In this document: positions 1-7,638 of the stretch, piece after piece
How the letters are laid out: every line of letters begins with the position of its first letter
Position numbering within the stretch: the first letter of the stretch is position 1
From: an uncultured Phycisphaerales bacterium
GTDB lineage: Bacteria; Planctomycetota; Phycisphaerae; Phycisphaerales; UBA1924
Assembly: GCA_937871915.1 (NCBI GenBank)
Contig: CALMPG010000005.1
Span: forward strand, 1 to 36,306
Direction: 5' to 3'
Length of the DNA: 36,306 bases
Notes under the pieces: model-generated
What the model was told of the DNA's origin: nothing
The model's database searches: none
What the model saw: the letters and a program-made list of their open reading frames with translations, nothing else
Position numbers and translations under genes: made by a program

Positions 1-224
1 CATGAACAATCAATACGCACCCACTTCCCTCCGCGCCACTCGGCACCTGTTCGGTTGCGCTCGGCTGAAGAGTTACTCCATTTCGAACAAAGGATATACA
101 CTTTGGCATATCCGCGTTTCGAACCAGAAGAGAGATATCGTCCGTGTTTGTCATGGCAATTCAGGATATCGAAATGGAATTGACGCACCACAATCACATC
201 TGGGATTTCGTTTTGCCAAAATCG
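1..224. other. Gene-free, AT-rich left edge
   Basis: No convincing coding region is seen here. Hand counts of single 60-base lines give about 42-43% G+C for positions 61-180, against roughly 70% in most of the window. The stretch holds a symmetric dyad (listed separately), two further GATATC sites at 134-139 and 165-170, and a 10-base inverted repeat, TCCATTTCGA at 77-86 and TCGAAATGGA at 169-178. It could be the control region of a gene lying left of the window, or a remnant brought in next to the RAYT element. I cannot decide between these from the sequence. Confidence 0.5.
82..123. repeat. 42-bp symmetric dyad of TTCGAA and GGATAT boxes
   Basis: The order is TTCGAA, 4 nt, GGATAT, 10 nt, ATATCC, 4 nt, TTCGAA, so both boxes are mirrored around a centre near position 102. 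The outer boxes are themselves palindromes and the inner boxes can form a 6-bp hairpin. Box starts fall at 82, 92, 108 and 118, with more GATATC sites following at 134 and 165. This resembles a multi-site operator or a recombination site. The function is not known. Confidence 0.5.
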
Positions 225-313
225 GCAGGTGGCCCCACCTTCGAGCGCACCGCACCGTGCCACTACCTTTTTGCTCTGAAAAAGGTAGTGCCGTCTCGCG
301 GGGGTCGCGGGCC
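225..313 (+). repeat. Left REP-like repeat with 12-bp hairpin
   Basis: The hairpin occupies 261-290: stem CACTACCTTTTT (261-272), loop GCTCTG, stem AAAAAGGTAGTG (279-290), with all 12 pairs perfect. Flanking sequence, including GCGCACCGC at about 245-253 and GCCGTCTCGC after the stem, is shared with the reverse complement of the right copy. GTAG, a tetranucleotide typical of the REP foot, lies in the 3' stem. Confidence 0.75.
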
Positions 314-377
314 GTGCGGGGGTGGGGAGTTCTTGGGGCTCCATGCACGCTCCATCGTATCAGGCCCCACCATCCTC

Positions 378-1070
378 CTACACAAACCCCGTCCACTTGG
401 CCCACGACCGCCAGTCCCCCGGCGGCCAGTCGCACGCCAGCCCGCCCTCGGCCCGGCTCCACCATCCGTCCCACGGTTCCGGGTCGTCGCGCGAACGCTC
501 CCACGAGAGGACATCTCGATACCGCTCGTGCCGGGCGATCCAGAATCGTGCGCTCGACCAGGTCCAGTCCTCCGGCCGCGCGGCGAGTTCGCGGGTGACG
601 GGGTTGTGGTGGATGTACCGGATTTCCTTCTCGAGCTCGGCCTCGCTGCGCACGTTGCGATCGAAGCCGCCGCCGGGCTGCCAGAAGTGGAGGTCGCCGC
701 GGGCGTCGTGCAGACGCGCCAGGATCGGGGCCGGTGGGCGGCGGTTCTTCCAGTGCTTGAGGATGCGCTTGGCCACGGAGGTCTTGAGCCCGGCCGCGAT
801 GGGCGCCCATTTCACACCGGGGAGCGGGCGGATCATGAGGTGCAGGTGCTCGGGCATGACGACCCACGCGATGAGTTGGAAGCGGCCCTTGGCGTGGGCG
901 TGCTGGAGGGCGTCCACGAACACCCACCGCAGCGCGGGCGTGCCCAGCAGCGGGAGGCGGTGGTAGCAGGAGAACGTCAGGAAGCGGGGGGTGTAGCCGG
1001 TCTCGCGGCGGCGGAGACGCTTGCGGTGGGGCTGTGACAACGGGCGATCCTGCGGGGCGGGATCGGGCAT
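378..1070 (-). CDS. REP-associated tyrosine transposase (RAYT, Y1_Tnp family)
   Basis: The product is 230 aa and should be a single-strand DNA nuclease/transposase of the Y1 HUH class that acts on REP hairpins. The HUH motif is visible as MPEHLHLMIRP (H75, H77), and the catalytic tyrosine is probably Y152 in RYIHHNP, a signature of this family. The N-terminus is basic (RKRLRRR). The ATG at 1070 has no Shine-Dalgarno but has TAGACT 6 nt upstream. The gene lies between inverted hairpin repeats, which supports a REP/RAYT unit. Domesticated RAYTs are usually single-copy and vertically kept; whether this one is active cannot be seen. The family assignment is secure from the motifs. Confidence 0.85.
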   Translation of the reverse strand: MPDPAPQDRPLSQPHRKRLRRRETGYTPRFLTFSCYHRLPLLGTPALRWVFVDALQHAHAKGRFQLIAWVVMPEHLHLMIRPLPGVKWAPIAAGLKTSVAKRILKHWKNRRPPAPILARLHDARGDLHFWQPGGGFDRNVRSEAELEKEIRYIHHNPVTRELAARPEDWTWSSARFWIARHERYRDVLSWERSRDDPEPWDGWWSRAEGGLACDWPPGDWRSWAKWTGFV

Positions 1071-1076
1071 GGACCG

Positions 1077-1082
1077 AGTCTA
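1077..1082 (-). promoter_or_regulatory. Putative -10 hexamer of the RAYT gene
   Basis: TAGACT on the minus strand ends 6 nt before the ATG, with no Shine-Dalgarno between. This fits a leaderless transcript. Confidence 0.4.
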
Positions 1083-1129
1083 CCGGATGGGGCGGATGTG
1101 TGGGATGAGACCTGGCCGATCTTCAGCCC

Positions 1130-1214
1130 GGTCTGTGGCCCCTGCGAGACGGCACTACCTTTGCAGAGCCAAAGGTAGTGGCACTTCGCGGTGCGCCCGA
1201 ACGTAGGGCCGTCC
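1130..1214 (-). repeat. Right REP-like repeat with 11-bp hairpin
   Basis: The hairpin occupies 1153-1180: stem CACTACCTTTG, loop CAGAGC, stem CAAAGGTAGTG. The loop is the reverse complement of the left loop, so this copy is inverted. Relative to the left copy, one T-A pair of the stem is replaced by a G-C pair on both sides, and the left copy has one extra pair. The paired change argues that the hairpin itself is under selection. Confidence 0.75.
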
Positions 1215-1221
1215 GCCACCG

Positions 1222-2283
1222 TCACTCGGTCATGGCCAGCAGCGCGAACGTCGCCAGCCAATGCTCGCCCATGTAGTCGCCGGTGACGTGCGGGAGCGCG
1301 GCGTCGAGGTGGGTCTGGTAGGCCTTTTCGGCGAGCGCCCGGCGCGGGTCGGATTCGGGGACGACCTGTCCGAGCCTGCGCCAGCACCAGGCGCGGCTGA
1401 GGTTCAGGCCGTCGAGGTGGGTGATCTGGCCGTCGGTACGGTCGCTGACCGTCGCGGGGAGGAAGAGCGTTGCGGGCTGTCGCGCGGCGAGATTCGGCAG
1501 GAAGCGGTCCAGCCACGGCACGAACTCCGGCGCGGGGAGCACCCGCCGCATGCACTCGGCCTCCATGAGCGCCGGGGAGAGGAAGTCGATGCCGTCGGGC
1601 TCCCATGCGGGGCAGTTGGCGTCGGCGGCGTACCACGCGCGGGCTTTCTGTCCGATCAGATCGGTCAGCGGCTTGTCGCCCGCCGCCGCCGCGTAGTCGA
1701 GCGCGAGGGCGAGGCCGAAGGCGCTGTTCTGGTGGGTGCCGACGCGGATCGGGTAGGTCGCCTTGGGGAGGTAGGTCATGAATCGCTTGGCGAACGCCAG
1801 CGCGAGGGGGGCGAGGATCCGGTCCCATCGGGCACATGCGGCGCGGGTCTCGTCGTCGGTCTTTGACGCCCCACCCCCGGCCCCGGCCCCGGCGGCCGCG
1901 CCGAGTTTCAACTCGGCGGCGAGTTTGAGCAGCCACGCCCATCCGTAGGTTCGCTCGAAGGTGGCCCGCAGCGGCCGGCCGAGATACGCGACCTCGGCCC
2001 GGACGTTCTCGGGGGTGAACCGGGCATCGAGGAGTGTCCGCACGTCGGCGGCCCGGGCCAGCGTCGGGTAGGTGCGGAGGGCCCGGACCAGCAGCCAGTG
2101 GCCGTGGACCGAGGAATGCCAGTCGAAGGAGCCGTAGAAGATGGGGTGCAGGTCGCGCGGCGACTTGATCTCGGCCGCGTCGTTCATGACGTGGTCGAGT
2201 TTGTTGGGAAACTCGCGGTCGATGTGGGCGAGAACGACCTCGACGAAGTGATCGATGATGTTGTCCGGTGTTCGTGTGGGCAC
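1222..2283 (-). CDS. DUF2891 family protein
   Basis: The product is about 353 aa with the look of the DUF2891 family, a cytoplasmic family of unknown function. Family-like segments include an early FYGSFDWHSSVHGHW, then GTHQNSAFGLALAL, DFLSPALMEAECMRRVL and a C-terminal TGDYMGEHWLATFALL. The frame stays open far upstream, but conservation starts near RTPDNIIDHF. A GTG at 2283 is therefore chosen; it has TACCCT 5 nt upstream and no Shine-Dalgarno. A low-complexity Ala/Gly stretch lies at about residues 130-140. The gene is divergent from the thioredoxin fusion at 2383, with a 99-nt gap. The many His and Trp residues suggest an alpha/alpha-barrel enzyme, but no activity is assigned. Confidence 0.8.
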   Translation of the reverse strand: MPTRTPDNIIDHFVEVVLAHIDREFPNKLDHVMNDAAEIKSPRDLHPIFYGSFDWHSSVHGHWLLVRALRTYPTLARAADVRTLLDARFTPENVRAEVAYLGRPLRATFERTYGWAWLLKLAAELKLGAAAGAGAGGGASKTDDETRAACARWDRILAPLALAFAKRFMTYLPKATYPIRVGTHQNSAFGLALALDYAAAAGDKPLTDLIGQKARAWYAADANCPAWEPDGIDFLSPALMEAECMRRVLPAPEFVPWLDRFLPNLAARQPATLFLPATVSDRTDGQITHLDGLNLSRAWCWRRLGQVVPESDPRRALAEKAYQTHLDAALPHVTGDYMGEHWLATFALLAMTE

Positions 2284-2288
2284 GGCGG

Positions 2289-2294
2289 AGGGTA
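2289..2294 (-). promoter_or_regulatory. Putative -10 hexamer of the DUF2891 gene
   Basis: TACCCT on the minus strand lies 5 nt before the chosen GTG. No Shine-Dalgarno is present. Confidence 0.35.
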
Positions 2295-2382
2295 TGGGGC
2301 CGGAAAGAGCAACCCTGCCGGTCCTCGGGGGTACCCTTGTGCGGCCTGTGTGCCCCCCACTCCCTTTCCTTCCGAGGATCCC

Positions 2383-3720
2383 ATGAACCGCCCCGCCCGC
2401 GCTCTGATCGCCGCCGCCCTGATGGGCCTTTCCGTCTCGTTCGCCAGCGCCTGCCATCCGCCCGAGCAGGACGGCCCGGCTCAGGCCCCCGCGAAGGGCG
2501 CTGCGGTGGATCCCGCGGCCAAGGAGTTCATCGAGAAGTTCCGGGCCATTGTGAAGAAGGTGGACGACATCTCCTGCACGGTGACGCAGACGATGACGAC
2601 GGGCGAGGAGAAGACCTCGCACACGGGGAACATCCTGGCCACGCTCACCCGGCGCGGGAACGGCGGCGGGTCGCTCAAGCTCTTCAAGATCAGCTCCAGG
2701 CACGACGGCGTCGATGGGGTGTGGGCGTTCGACGGGAAGACCGCGAGCAAGATCGACAACGCGGCCAAGACCTTCGCGAGCATGGAGGCCGAGGAGGGCG
2801 TGGCGTTCCCGGTGCAGGATGTGCAGATGGTGGTCCCCACGTGGGTGTACGGCACCGATGTGCTGAGTTCCAAGGACGCGACGCTCACCGCGGCGAGGTT
2901 CCTGCCGGACGCGACGGCCGACGGCGTGTCGTGCAAGGCGATCGAGTATTCCGTCGAGGTGGTGTATCCCGCCCAGCCCGGTGAGGACGAGGACGACGCC
3001 AAGGACGCGAAGAAGGCCGAGCCCGTCAAGATGACGATGCGGCAGGTCCGCCTTGTCGGGGCCGAGGACCTCATTCCCCGCTCCATCGAGTCGCACGTGA
3101 GGTTCACCGGAGGGGCCGAGGACCTGCCCCCGCCGCGGACCTTCGTCGCCTCGTACACGAACGTCAAGGTCAACACCAAGCCCGGGGCGGCGGCGTTCGC
3201 GCTCAAGGCCCCGGAGGGGTTCAAGACGGTCGAGGCCGAGGCGTCGGACCTTGGCATCCCCAGCGATGAGCAGCCCAAGCTGAAGTTCGTCGCGGGCGAC
3301 GCGGCCCCGGCGTTCGCGCTCAAGACTCCCGACGGCACGGAGGTGACGCTGGCGAGCCTGAAGGGCAAGATCGTGCTGCTGGACTTCTGGGCGACCTGGT
3401 GCGGGCCGTGCAAGATGGCCATGCCCGGCGTGCAGAAGCTCCACGAGAAGTTCAAGGACAAGGGCGTGGCCGTGTACGGCGTCGATACCTTCGAGCACGG
3501 CTCCGGTGAGAAGGCCAGGAAGTACATGGCCGACAAGAAGTACACCTACGGCCTGCTCTACTCGGGCGATGAACTTGCCAAGGCCTACGGCATCTCGGGC
3601 ATTCCCACGTTTGTCCTCATCGGCAAGGATGGGAAAATCCTGCACCTGGGCGTGGGCTTCGACGAGGGGATGGATGAGAACCTCTCGGCGATCATCGAGA
3701 AGGCCCTGGCGGGCAAGTAG
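2383..3720 (+). CDS. Exported LolA/DUF2092-like protein fused to TlpA thioredoxin
   Basis: The product is 445 aa. The N-terminus is a signal peptide ending FASAC (C24), either a weak lipobox or a plain signal peptide. Residues about 45-285 resemble the LolA/DUF2092-type beta-sheet domain that binds lipid or lipoprotein (FRAIVKKVDDISCTVTQTM, DGVDGVWAFDGKTASKID). The C-terminal 135 residues are a TlpA/ResA-like thioredoxin domain with WATWCGPC, redox Cys C340 and C343, and the cis-Pro segment SGIPTFVLI. It should act outside the cytoplasmic membrane as a thiol oxidoreductase. The ATG at 2383 is preceded by GAGG. It converges on the pseudopilin-like gene with a 33-nt gap. The fusion is seen directly; the partner or substrate of the N-domain is unknown. 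Confidence 0.8.
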   Translation: MNRPARALIAAALMGLSVSFASACHPPEQDGPAQAPAKGAAVDPAAKEFIEKFRAIVKKVDDISCTVTQTMTTGEEKTSHTGNILATLTRRGNGGGSLKLFKISSRHDGVDGVWAFDGKTASKIDNAAKTFASMEAEEGVAFPVQDVQMVVPTWVYGTDVLSSKDATLTAARFLPDATADGVSCKAIEYSVEVVYPAQPGEDEDDAKDAKKAEPVKMTMRQVRLVGAEDLIPRSIESHVRFTGGAEDLPPPRTFVASYTNVKVNTKPGAAAFALKAPEGFKTVEAEASDLGIPSDEQPKLKFVAGDAAPAFALKTPDGTEVTLASLKGKIVLLDFWATWCGPCKMAMPGVQKLHEKFKDKGVAVYGVDTFEHGSGEKARKYMADKKYTYGLLYSGDELAKAYGISGIPTFVLIGKDGKILHLGVGFDEGMDENLSAIIEKALAGK

Positions 3721-3753
3721 CCCGACCACCCGTTCCCCTCGACGAGGCCTTGG

Positions 3754-4626
3754 TCACCACCAGGGTGGGGCCTGGGAAGGCCAGCGCGGATCCCACGACT
3801 TGCGGAATCGCACCGGGTCGTTGACCTCGGACCGCCGGAGCCGCCCGGCGTGACCGTCGGCGAAAACGACGTTGCCGCGCCCGGTGGTGGCGCGGGCGCC
3901 CCCGTGTCGCGTGTCCACGCCCTCGGCGGCGGCGATGATGCTGGGGAACCACATCGACATCGACCAGAGGCCGTCGGGGCGCGGGTTGGAGTCGGCCAGC
4001 AGGATCGTGTTGCTCGGAATCGCGACCGCCGCCTCGGACAGCGACCTGGTCGTGACCAGCCGCCGGCCGCCCGTGGTTCCCCAGCCGTTGTACGCCCCCT
4101 GCGCCTCGGGCGCGCCATACGGGGAGAAGCCGAAGAAGAACGCGTTGTACCCGTACCCAACGCGATGGGCGTCGAAACGCCATGTCCACGAGTACCCGTT
4201 CACCTCCCGGCCATCGCGGATGCTCGGGCAGTGGAACAGGGCATAGGTGCTCGCGAGCAGGGCCGGCGCGGCGTCGGTCCGGTCCTGCTTGGTCTCCAGC
4301 GGCGTTTGGTAGAGCAGCGTGCCCCACCACCAGTCCGCGTCGGTGGCGTCGGCCGCGGCCGAGCGGTGGGGCGGGTACACCTCGCGATTGTCCTGCGCGT
4401 AGGCCGCCATGAGCAGGTCGATCTGGTGGAGGGACGATGAGCAGGTGGTCGCCCGCCCCGCCTCGCGTGCCGCGCCGAGGGCGGGGAGAAGGATCGCGAT
4501 GAGCAGGGCGATGACGGCGATGACGACCAGCAGTTCGATGAGCGTGAACGCGCCGCGCCGCATCGCCGGGGCGGAGCGCCGGGGCGAACGGTGGCTCCAT
4601 CGCTCCGTGTGCATCCGGTGTTGCAT
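3754..4626 (-). CDS. Type II secretion-like prepilin (N-methylation motif)
   Basis: The product is 290 aa. A short basic leader ends RRGA and is followed by [16 protein letters not shown], with the conserved Glu (E31) five residues into the mature chain. Prepilin peptidase should cut before F27. The rest is a globular domain with Cys, Trp and Tyr, ending in [14 protein letters not shown], the hallmark of the large planctomycete DUF1559-like pseudopilin family. Many such genes occur per planctomycete genome, usually alone as here. The ATG at 4626 is supported by GGGAGG 6 nt upstream, and a TAGACT box lies about 22 nt upstream of the start, so this transcript has a leader. The role is unknown; a surface or cell-envelope structural part is likely. 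Confidence 0.85.
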   Translation of the reverse strand: MQHRMHTERWSHRSPRRSAPAMRRGAFTLIELLVVIAVIALLIAILLPALGAAREAGRATTCSSSLHQIDLLMAAYAQDNREVYPPHRSAAADATDADWWWGTLLYQTPLETKQDRTDAAPALLASTYALFHCPSIRDGREVNGYSWTWRFDAHRVGYGYNAFFFGFSPYGAPEAQGAYNGWGTTGGRRLVTTRSLSEAAVAIPSNTILLADSNPRPDGLWSMSMWFPSIIAAAEGVDTRHGGARATTGRGNVVFADGHAGRLRRSEVNDPVRFRKSWDPRWPSQAPPWW

Positions 4627-4729
4627 GGTCGCCTCCCGATCCGATGCCAGTCTACTCGACCCTCCGGGCGATTCCGATGGACAGTTTGGATCGAAATCTC
4701 GCGGTGACATCGCCCGACGGCGGCGGCAT

Positions 4730-5158
4730 TCAAGGCCGGGGAGGGGAGGCGGGGGAGCCCAGAAAGTCCTCCCGGATGGCCTGCCTGAGCTCCTCGTCGT
4801 CCACGGGCTTGGCGAGCAGCCTTCTCGCCCGCAAGCCCTCGTCCTTGAGCATTCCCAGCGGGCGCTGGTACCCCGAGACGAAGATGAACGGGACCCCGTC
4901 CTGGTCCAGGCGACGGGCGATGCCCTCGCTGGTCTCCTCGCCGAGGTTGATGTCGAGCACCGCCCCGTCGCATGGCCCTTGGTCCAGAAGGCCCATGGCC
5001 GAGCGCACCGTGGATGCCGGTCCCACGACCCGGGCACCCAGGTCCTCCAGCGCAGCGGCGATGGCAATCGCCACCATGAACGAGTCTTCCACAACCAGCA
5101 CACGCAACCCGGGCCGGATCTCGGACCCGCGGGGCAAAAACTCGGAATGTGTCCGCAT
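4730..5158 (-). CDS. Single-domain response regulator (CheY-like receiver)
   Basis: The product is 142 aa: an 18-residue N-terminal extension and one receiver domain. The acidic pocket is E24-D25 (VVEDS), the phosphoacceptor is D69 (GAVLDINLG), the conserved Ser/Thr is S95 (FVSGY) and the conserved Lys is K117 (LAKPV). No output domain follows, so it should act by protein contact or as a phosphate carrier. The ATG at 5158 has GGAG about 7 nt upstream and is preferred to a start further upstream. It is divergent from an HPt gene and a receiver-GGDEF gene, and no histidine kinase lies nearby. Confidence 0.88.
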   Translation of the reverse strand: MRTHSEFLPRGSEIRPGLRVLVVEDSFMVAIAIAAALEDLGARVVGPASTVRSAMGLLDQGPCDGAVLDINLGEETSEGIARRLDQDGVPFIFVSGYQRPLGMLKDEGLRARRLLAKPVDDEELRQAIREDFLGSPASPPRP

Positions 5159-5518
5159 GTCGCGTGCTCCAAAGGGCGGCGCCGAGACCGACCGTCGCGG
5201 CCGATTCGTGTCGCACCCCAAGGGGAAGCGAAGGCTGAGGGCGGTGTGTGACAGCCGGAACCCGAATTGGGGCAAGATTTCCACAATTGCACCGGCGATG
5301 AGACGGTGCGAATGAAGCCGTGCTGCAAAGACCGGCTGTTATTGGGACCAAAACGCACCGCTCGCGATCCGGCTGTCTCACGCCCTGTTCCGGGGATGCC
5401 AATGTCCCATTTCGCCCGGACGGCACGCACGTCCGCTCCACCCCCCGAAATGTGAACTTTCCGCCGGTCCGAATACAGCGCGACCGTTTCCGGGTCGATT
5501 CCAGATCGGGAGTACGCC
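5159..5518. other. 360-nt divergent intergenic region
   Basis: It separates the minus-strand receiver gene from the plus-strand HPt gene and must carry the control signals of both. Only the two ribosome-binding sites at its ends are recognisable: GGAG before 5158 and GGGAG before the TTG at 5519. I see no small gene, no clear hairpin terminator and no sigma-54-type GG/GC pair. Confidence 0.5.
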
Positions 5519-5878
5519 TTGACGAACACGCCGCACAATCCCGCCGCGCCCGCGCCGCCGACCAAGGTGGTCAGCACCCTTACCGGCGATCCGGACATGA
5601 CCGAGCTGATCGAGATGTTCGTGGACGAGATTCCCGAGCGCATGCGTCTGGTGAGCGAGCACTGGGAGCGGCGGAACTTCGACGACCTGCGTCGGATCGC
5701 CCACCAGCTCAAGGGCGCGTGCGGGGGATACGGGTTTCCCACCGTCGGCATCGCCGCGGGCACACTCGAGGCGTGCCTGGCGGACAAGCCCTCGCGTCCC
5801 GATCACACCGACCTGGAATCGATCGCGAACCAGGTGAACGAACTTCTGGACCTCTGTCGGAGGGTTCGCGCGGCGTAG
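5519..5878 (+). CDS. Histidine phosphotransfer (HPt) domain protein
   Basis: The product is 119 aa. The HPt four-helix core spans residues about 25-115, with the phosphoacceptor His62 in [13 protein letters not shown], the standard HPt signature. The first 20 residues are Pro/Ala-rich and probably unstructured. The start is TTG at 5519, supported by GGGAG 6 nt upstream. The receiver-GGDEF gene follows after 51 nt on the same strand. HPt proteins shuttle phosphate between receivers, so this one plausibly links the single receiver at 4730-5158 with the diguanylate cyclase receiver. The kinase that feeds it must be encoded elsewhere. Confidence 0.9.
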   Translation: MTNTPHNPAAPAPPTKVVSTLTGDPDMTELIEMFVDEIPERMRLVSEHWERRNFDDLRRIAHQLKGACGGYGFPTVGIAAGTLEACLADKPSRPDHTDLESIANQVNELLDLCRRVRAA

Positions 5879-5929
5879 CGACCCCCACGTTCGACTTCCG
5901 GCGCATCAGGCATCTCTCCCAAACCCACC

Positions 5930-6868
5930 GTGTCCAACACCGAGAACAAACCCGTGGTCCTGCTCGTCGACGACTCGGTCGACGTGCATCGCCTGCTCCT
6001 GGCGCGGCTGCGGCACGAGCAGGTCGAGCTCATCGGGACGACCAAGTCGTGCGAGGCGGTGGACATGGCCAAGCGGCACAAGCCCGCGACCATCCTGCTC
6101 GACGTGGACATGCCGGGGATGGACGGCTTCGAGGTGCTTCGAGCCCTCAAGGACGACCCGGCGACGAACAACCTGCCGGTGATCGTGCTCTCGGCCAAGG
6201 CCGGGAGCGAGGACAAGGTCACGGCGTTCGACCTCGGCGCCACCGACTACGTCACCAAGCCCTTCGATCTGGCGGAGCTTCGGGCCCGCCTGCGGGCGAC
6301 GCTGCGGCTGGACCACCTGCTGCGGCTGCTGGCCGAGCGGGCGGACGTGGACGGTCTGACGGGTCTGGGCAACCGGGCCGCGTTCAACAAGCGATGGGCG
6401 GAGAAGGTGGCCGAGTGCAAGCGCTATTCCACACCGCTCTCGCTGGCCCTGCTCGACGTGGACTTCTTCAAGCGGATCAACGACACCTACGGCCACCCCG
6501 CGGGCGACCAGGTGCTGGTGGAACTCGCCCGGATGCTCCAGGGCGAGTGCCGATCGCCGGACGTGGCCTGCCGCTACGGCGGCGAGGAGTTCGCGCTGAT
6601 CATGCCCAACACCCGGCCGCAGGAGGCCCAGGTGGTGGCGGAGCGAGTGCGCGACGCACTGGCCTCGCGGGTCTGGCCCCGCCACCCGGATTCGCCCATC
6701 ACGGCCTCGGTCGGCCTGGTGGGCACGAACGGCCCGTGCGGGGAGACCACGCCGGAGGCGTGGCTCGAGGCGGCGGACCACAACCTGTACGCGGCGAAAC
6801 GATCGGGCCGAAACCGGTGCATCGCCACGGAACTCTCGACGGAACTGCGCGGCTCGAAGGCCGCCTGA
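5930..6868 (+). CDS. Receiver-GGDEF diguanylate cyclase
   Basis: The product is 312 aa. The receiver (about 8-122) has D14-D15, phosphoacceptor D58 (LLDVDMPGMDG), S88 and K110. The GGDEF domain (about 138-300) has DGLTGLGNR, DVDFFKRINDTYGHPAGD and the active-site motif GGEEF (217-221). An allosteric RxxD site (R208-D211) sits five residues before GGEEF, so feedback inhibition by c-di-GMP is likely. It should make c-di-GMP from two GTP when phosphorylated. The start is GTG at 5930 with no clear Shine-Dalgarno; the HPt gene is 51 nt upstream. The architecture matches PleD/WspR-type regulators with a single receiver. Confidence 0.93.
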   Translation: MSNTENKPVVLLVDDSVDVHRLLLARLRHEQVELIGTTKSCEAVDMAKRHKPATILLDVDMPGMDGFEVLRALKDDPATNNLPVIVLSAKAGSEDKVTAFDLGATDYVTKPFDLAELRARLRATLRLDHLLRLLAERADVDGLTGLGNRAAFNKRWAEKVAECKRYSTPLSLALLDVDFFKRINDTYGHPAGDQVLVELARMLQGECRSPDVACRYGGEEFALIMPNTRPQEAQVVAERVRDALASRVWPRHPDSPITASVGLVGTNGPCGETTPEAWLEAADHNLYAAKRSGRNRCIATELSTELRGSKAA

Positions 6869-6877
6869 CGCTCCGGA

Positions 6878-7603
6878 TCAGAACGGGAACGTGATCCCCG
6901 CGTACACGCAGACCGAGTCGCGCGCCGGGTTGCGGCTGTCGCCCGAGATCCGGCCGTTGGAGATGTGGTGGTAGCGCACGCCGACCATGAACCGCGCCCC
7001 GCGGCTCTCGCCGTCGATCGAGTCGTTGAGAGCCTTGGTGAATCCCGCGCCGATGCGCGGCAGGAAGTTGAAGCCCGTCCCGCCGTCGGGCACCTCGTCG
7101 AAACTGAACAGCACGCCGATCCCGGCGTCGCCGAAGACCGACCAGTTGTAGTCGTCGGCGTGCAGGAAATGCCAGCGGAGAACCATCGACCCGGAGACGC
7201 CCCCGGTGTCGTCCCCGGTCTGATGGAAATACCACCCGGCGCCCTCCACGGCGAACTCGATATCGTCGGCGAGGAAGGTGCTGAAGGCGACGTGCAGGTT
7301 GGTGTCGGTGTCGCCCTCAAAGTTGTTGGCAACGGCGGCGCCGATGGTCCACCAGCGTGAACCGGCGCGGCCGTAGGCCGGCGATCGCCCGGTGTCCGCG
7401 GCCCGGTCTCCGTCGGCCTTCGGCGCGGCGGCGGGCTGCGACTCCCGCGCCAGGGCCGCACCGAGATCGAGGCGGATCGAGGTGTCGATCAGCCCGGGAG
7501 CGTCGGCCGGCGCGGGCCCACCGGCCGACTCGGCAATCGCCGGCGCGCCGGCCCCGAGCGAGGCAACAATCCCGAGGACCATCCGTGTTCGTGAGCGGCT
7601 CAT
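6878..7603 (-). CDS. PagL-like acyloxyacyl hydrolase, outer-membrane barrel
   Basis: The product is 241 aa with a signal peptide (cut near residue 24), an Ala/Pro-rich stretch to about residue 80, then alternating beta strands ending in a C-terminal Phe (ITFPF). The motif VRYHHISNG places His213 and Ser215 where PagL lipid A 3-O-deacylases carry their catalytic HxS pair, and NPARDS follows. The glutamate expected about 12 residues after the Ser is not obvious; D229 is the nearest acid. It should sit in the outer membrane and might trim lipid A. The ATG at 7603 has TAGCCT 8 nt upstream. The gene converges on the GGDEF gene with a 9-nt gap. Confidence 0.75.
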   Translation of the reverse strand: MSRSRTRMVLGIVASLGAGAPAIAESAGGPAPADAPGLIDTSIRLDLGAALARESQPAAAPKADGDRAADTGRSPAYGRAGSRWWTIGAAVANNFEGDTDTNLHVAFSTFLADDIEFAVEGAGWYFHQTGDDTGGVSGSMVLRWHFLHADDYNWSVFGDAGIGVLFSFDEVPDGGTGFNFLPRIGAGFTKALNDSIDGESRGARFMVGVRYHHISNGRISGDSRNPARDSVCVYAGITFPF

Positions 7604-7611
7604 TGGGCCAG

Positions 7612-7617
7612 AGGCTA
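7612..7617 (-). promoter_or_regulatory. Putative -10 hexamer of the PagL-like gene
   Basis: TAGCCT on the minus strand lies 8 nt before the ATG at 7603. No Shine-Dalgarno is present, so a leaderless transcript is suggested. Confidence 0.35.
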
Positions 7618-7638
7618 GCAGAGATCGGAGCATCCGTC

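Larger units (their letters stand above)
225..1214. mobile_element. RAYT transposase gene flanked by inverted REP-like repeats
   Basis: A Y1/HUH transposase gene (378-1070) lies between two imperfect copies of a repeat of about 85-89 bp in opposite orientation (225-313 and 1130-1214). Each copy is centred on a hairpin with the stem CACTACCTTT and the loop GCTCTG (or its complement). RAYT genes of this family are typically flanked by inverted REP sequences that they recognise, so the arrangement fits a REP/RAYT unit. No direct target duplication was identified, which is expected for this family. Boundaries are approximate and follow where the two arms stop matching. Confidence 0.75.

Noticed and set aside
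1..3. A minus-strand gene starting at position 3 and leaving the window
   Set aside because: CAT at the very edge allows it, but there is no Shine-Dalgarno or TAnnnT box at the right spacing and no protein sequence to judge.
2284..3729. N-terminal extension of the DUF2891 frame across the thioredoxin fusion gene
   Set aside because: The open frame continues, but similarity to the family begins at about 2283, and the overlapping plus-strand gene is a clear TlpA fusion.
5285..5518. Sigma-54 promoter before the HPt gene
   Set aside because: No GG/GC pair with the required spacing was found on either strand.
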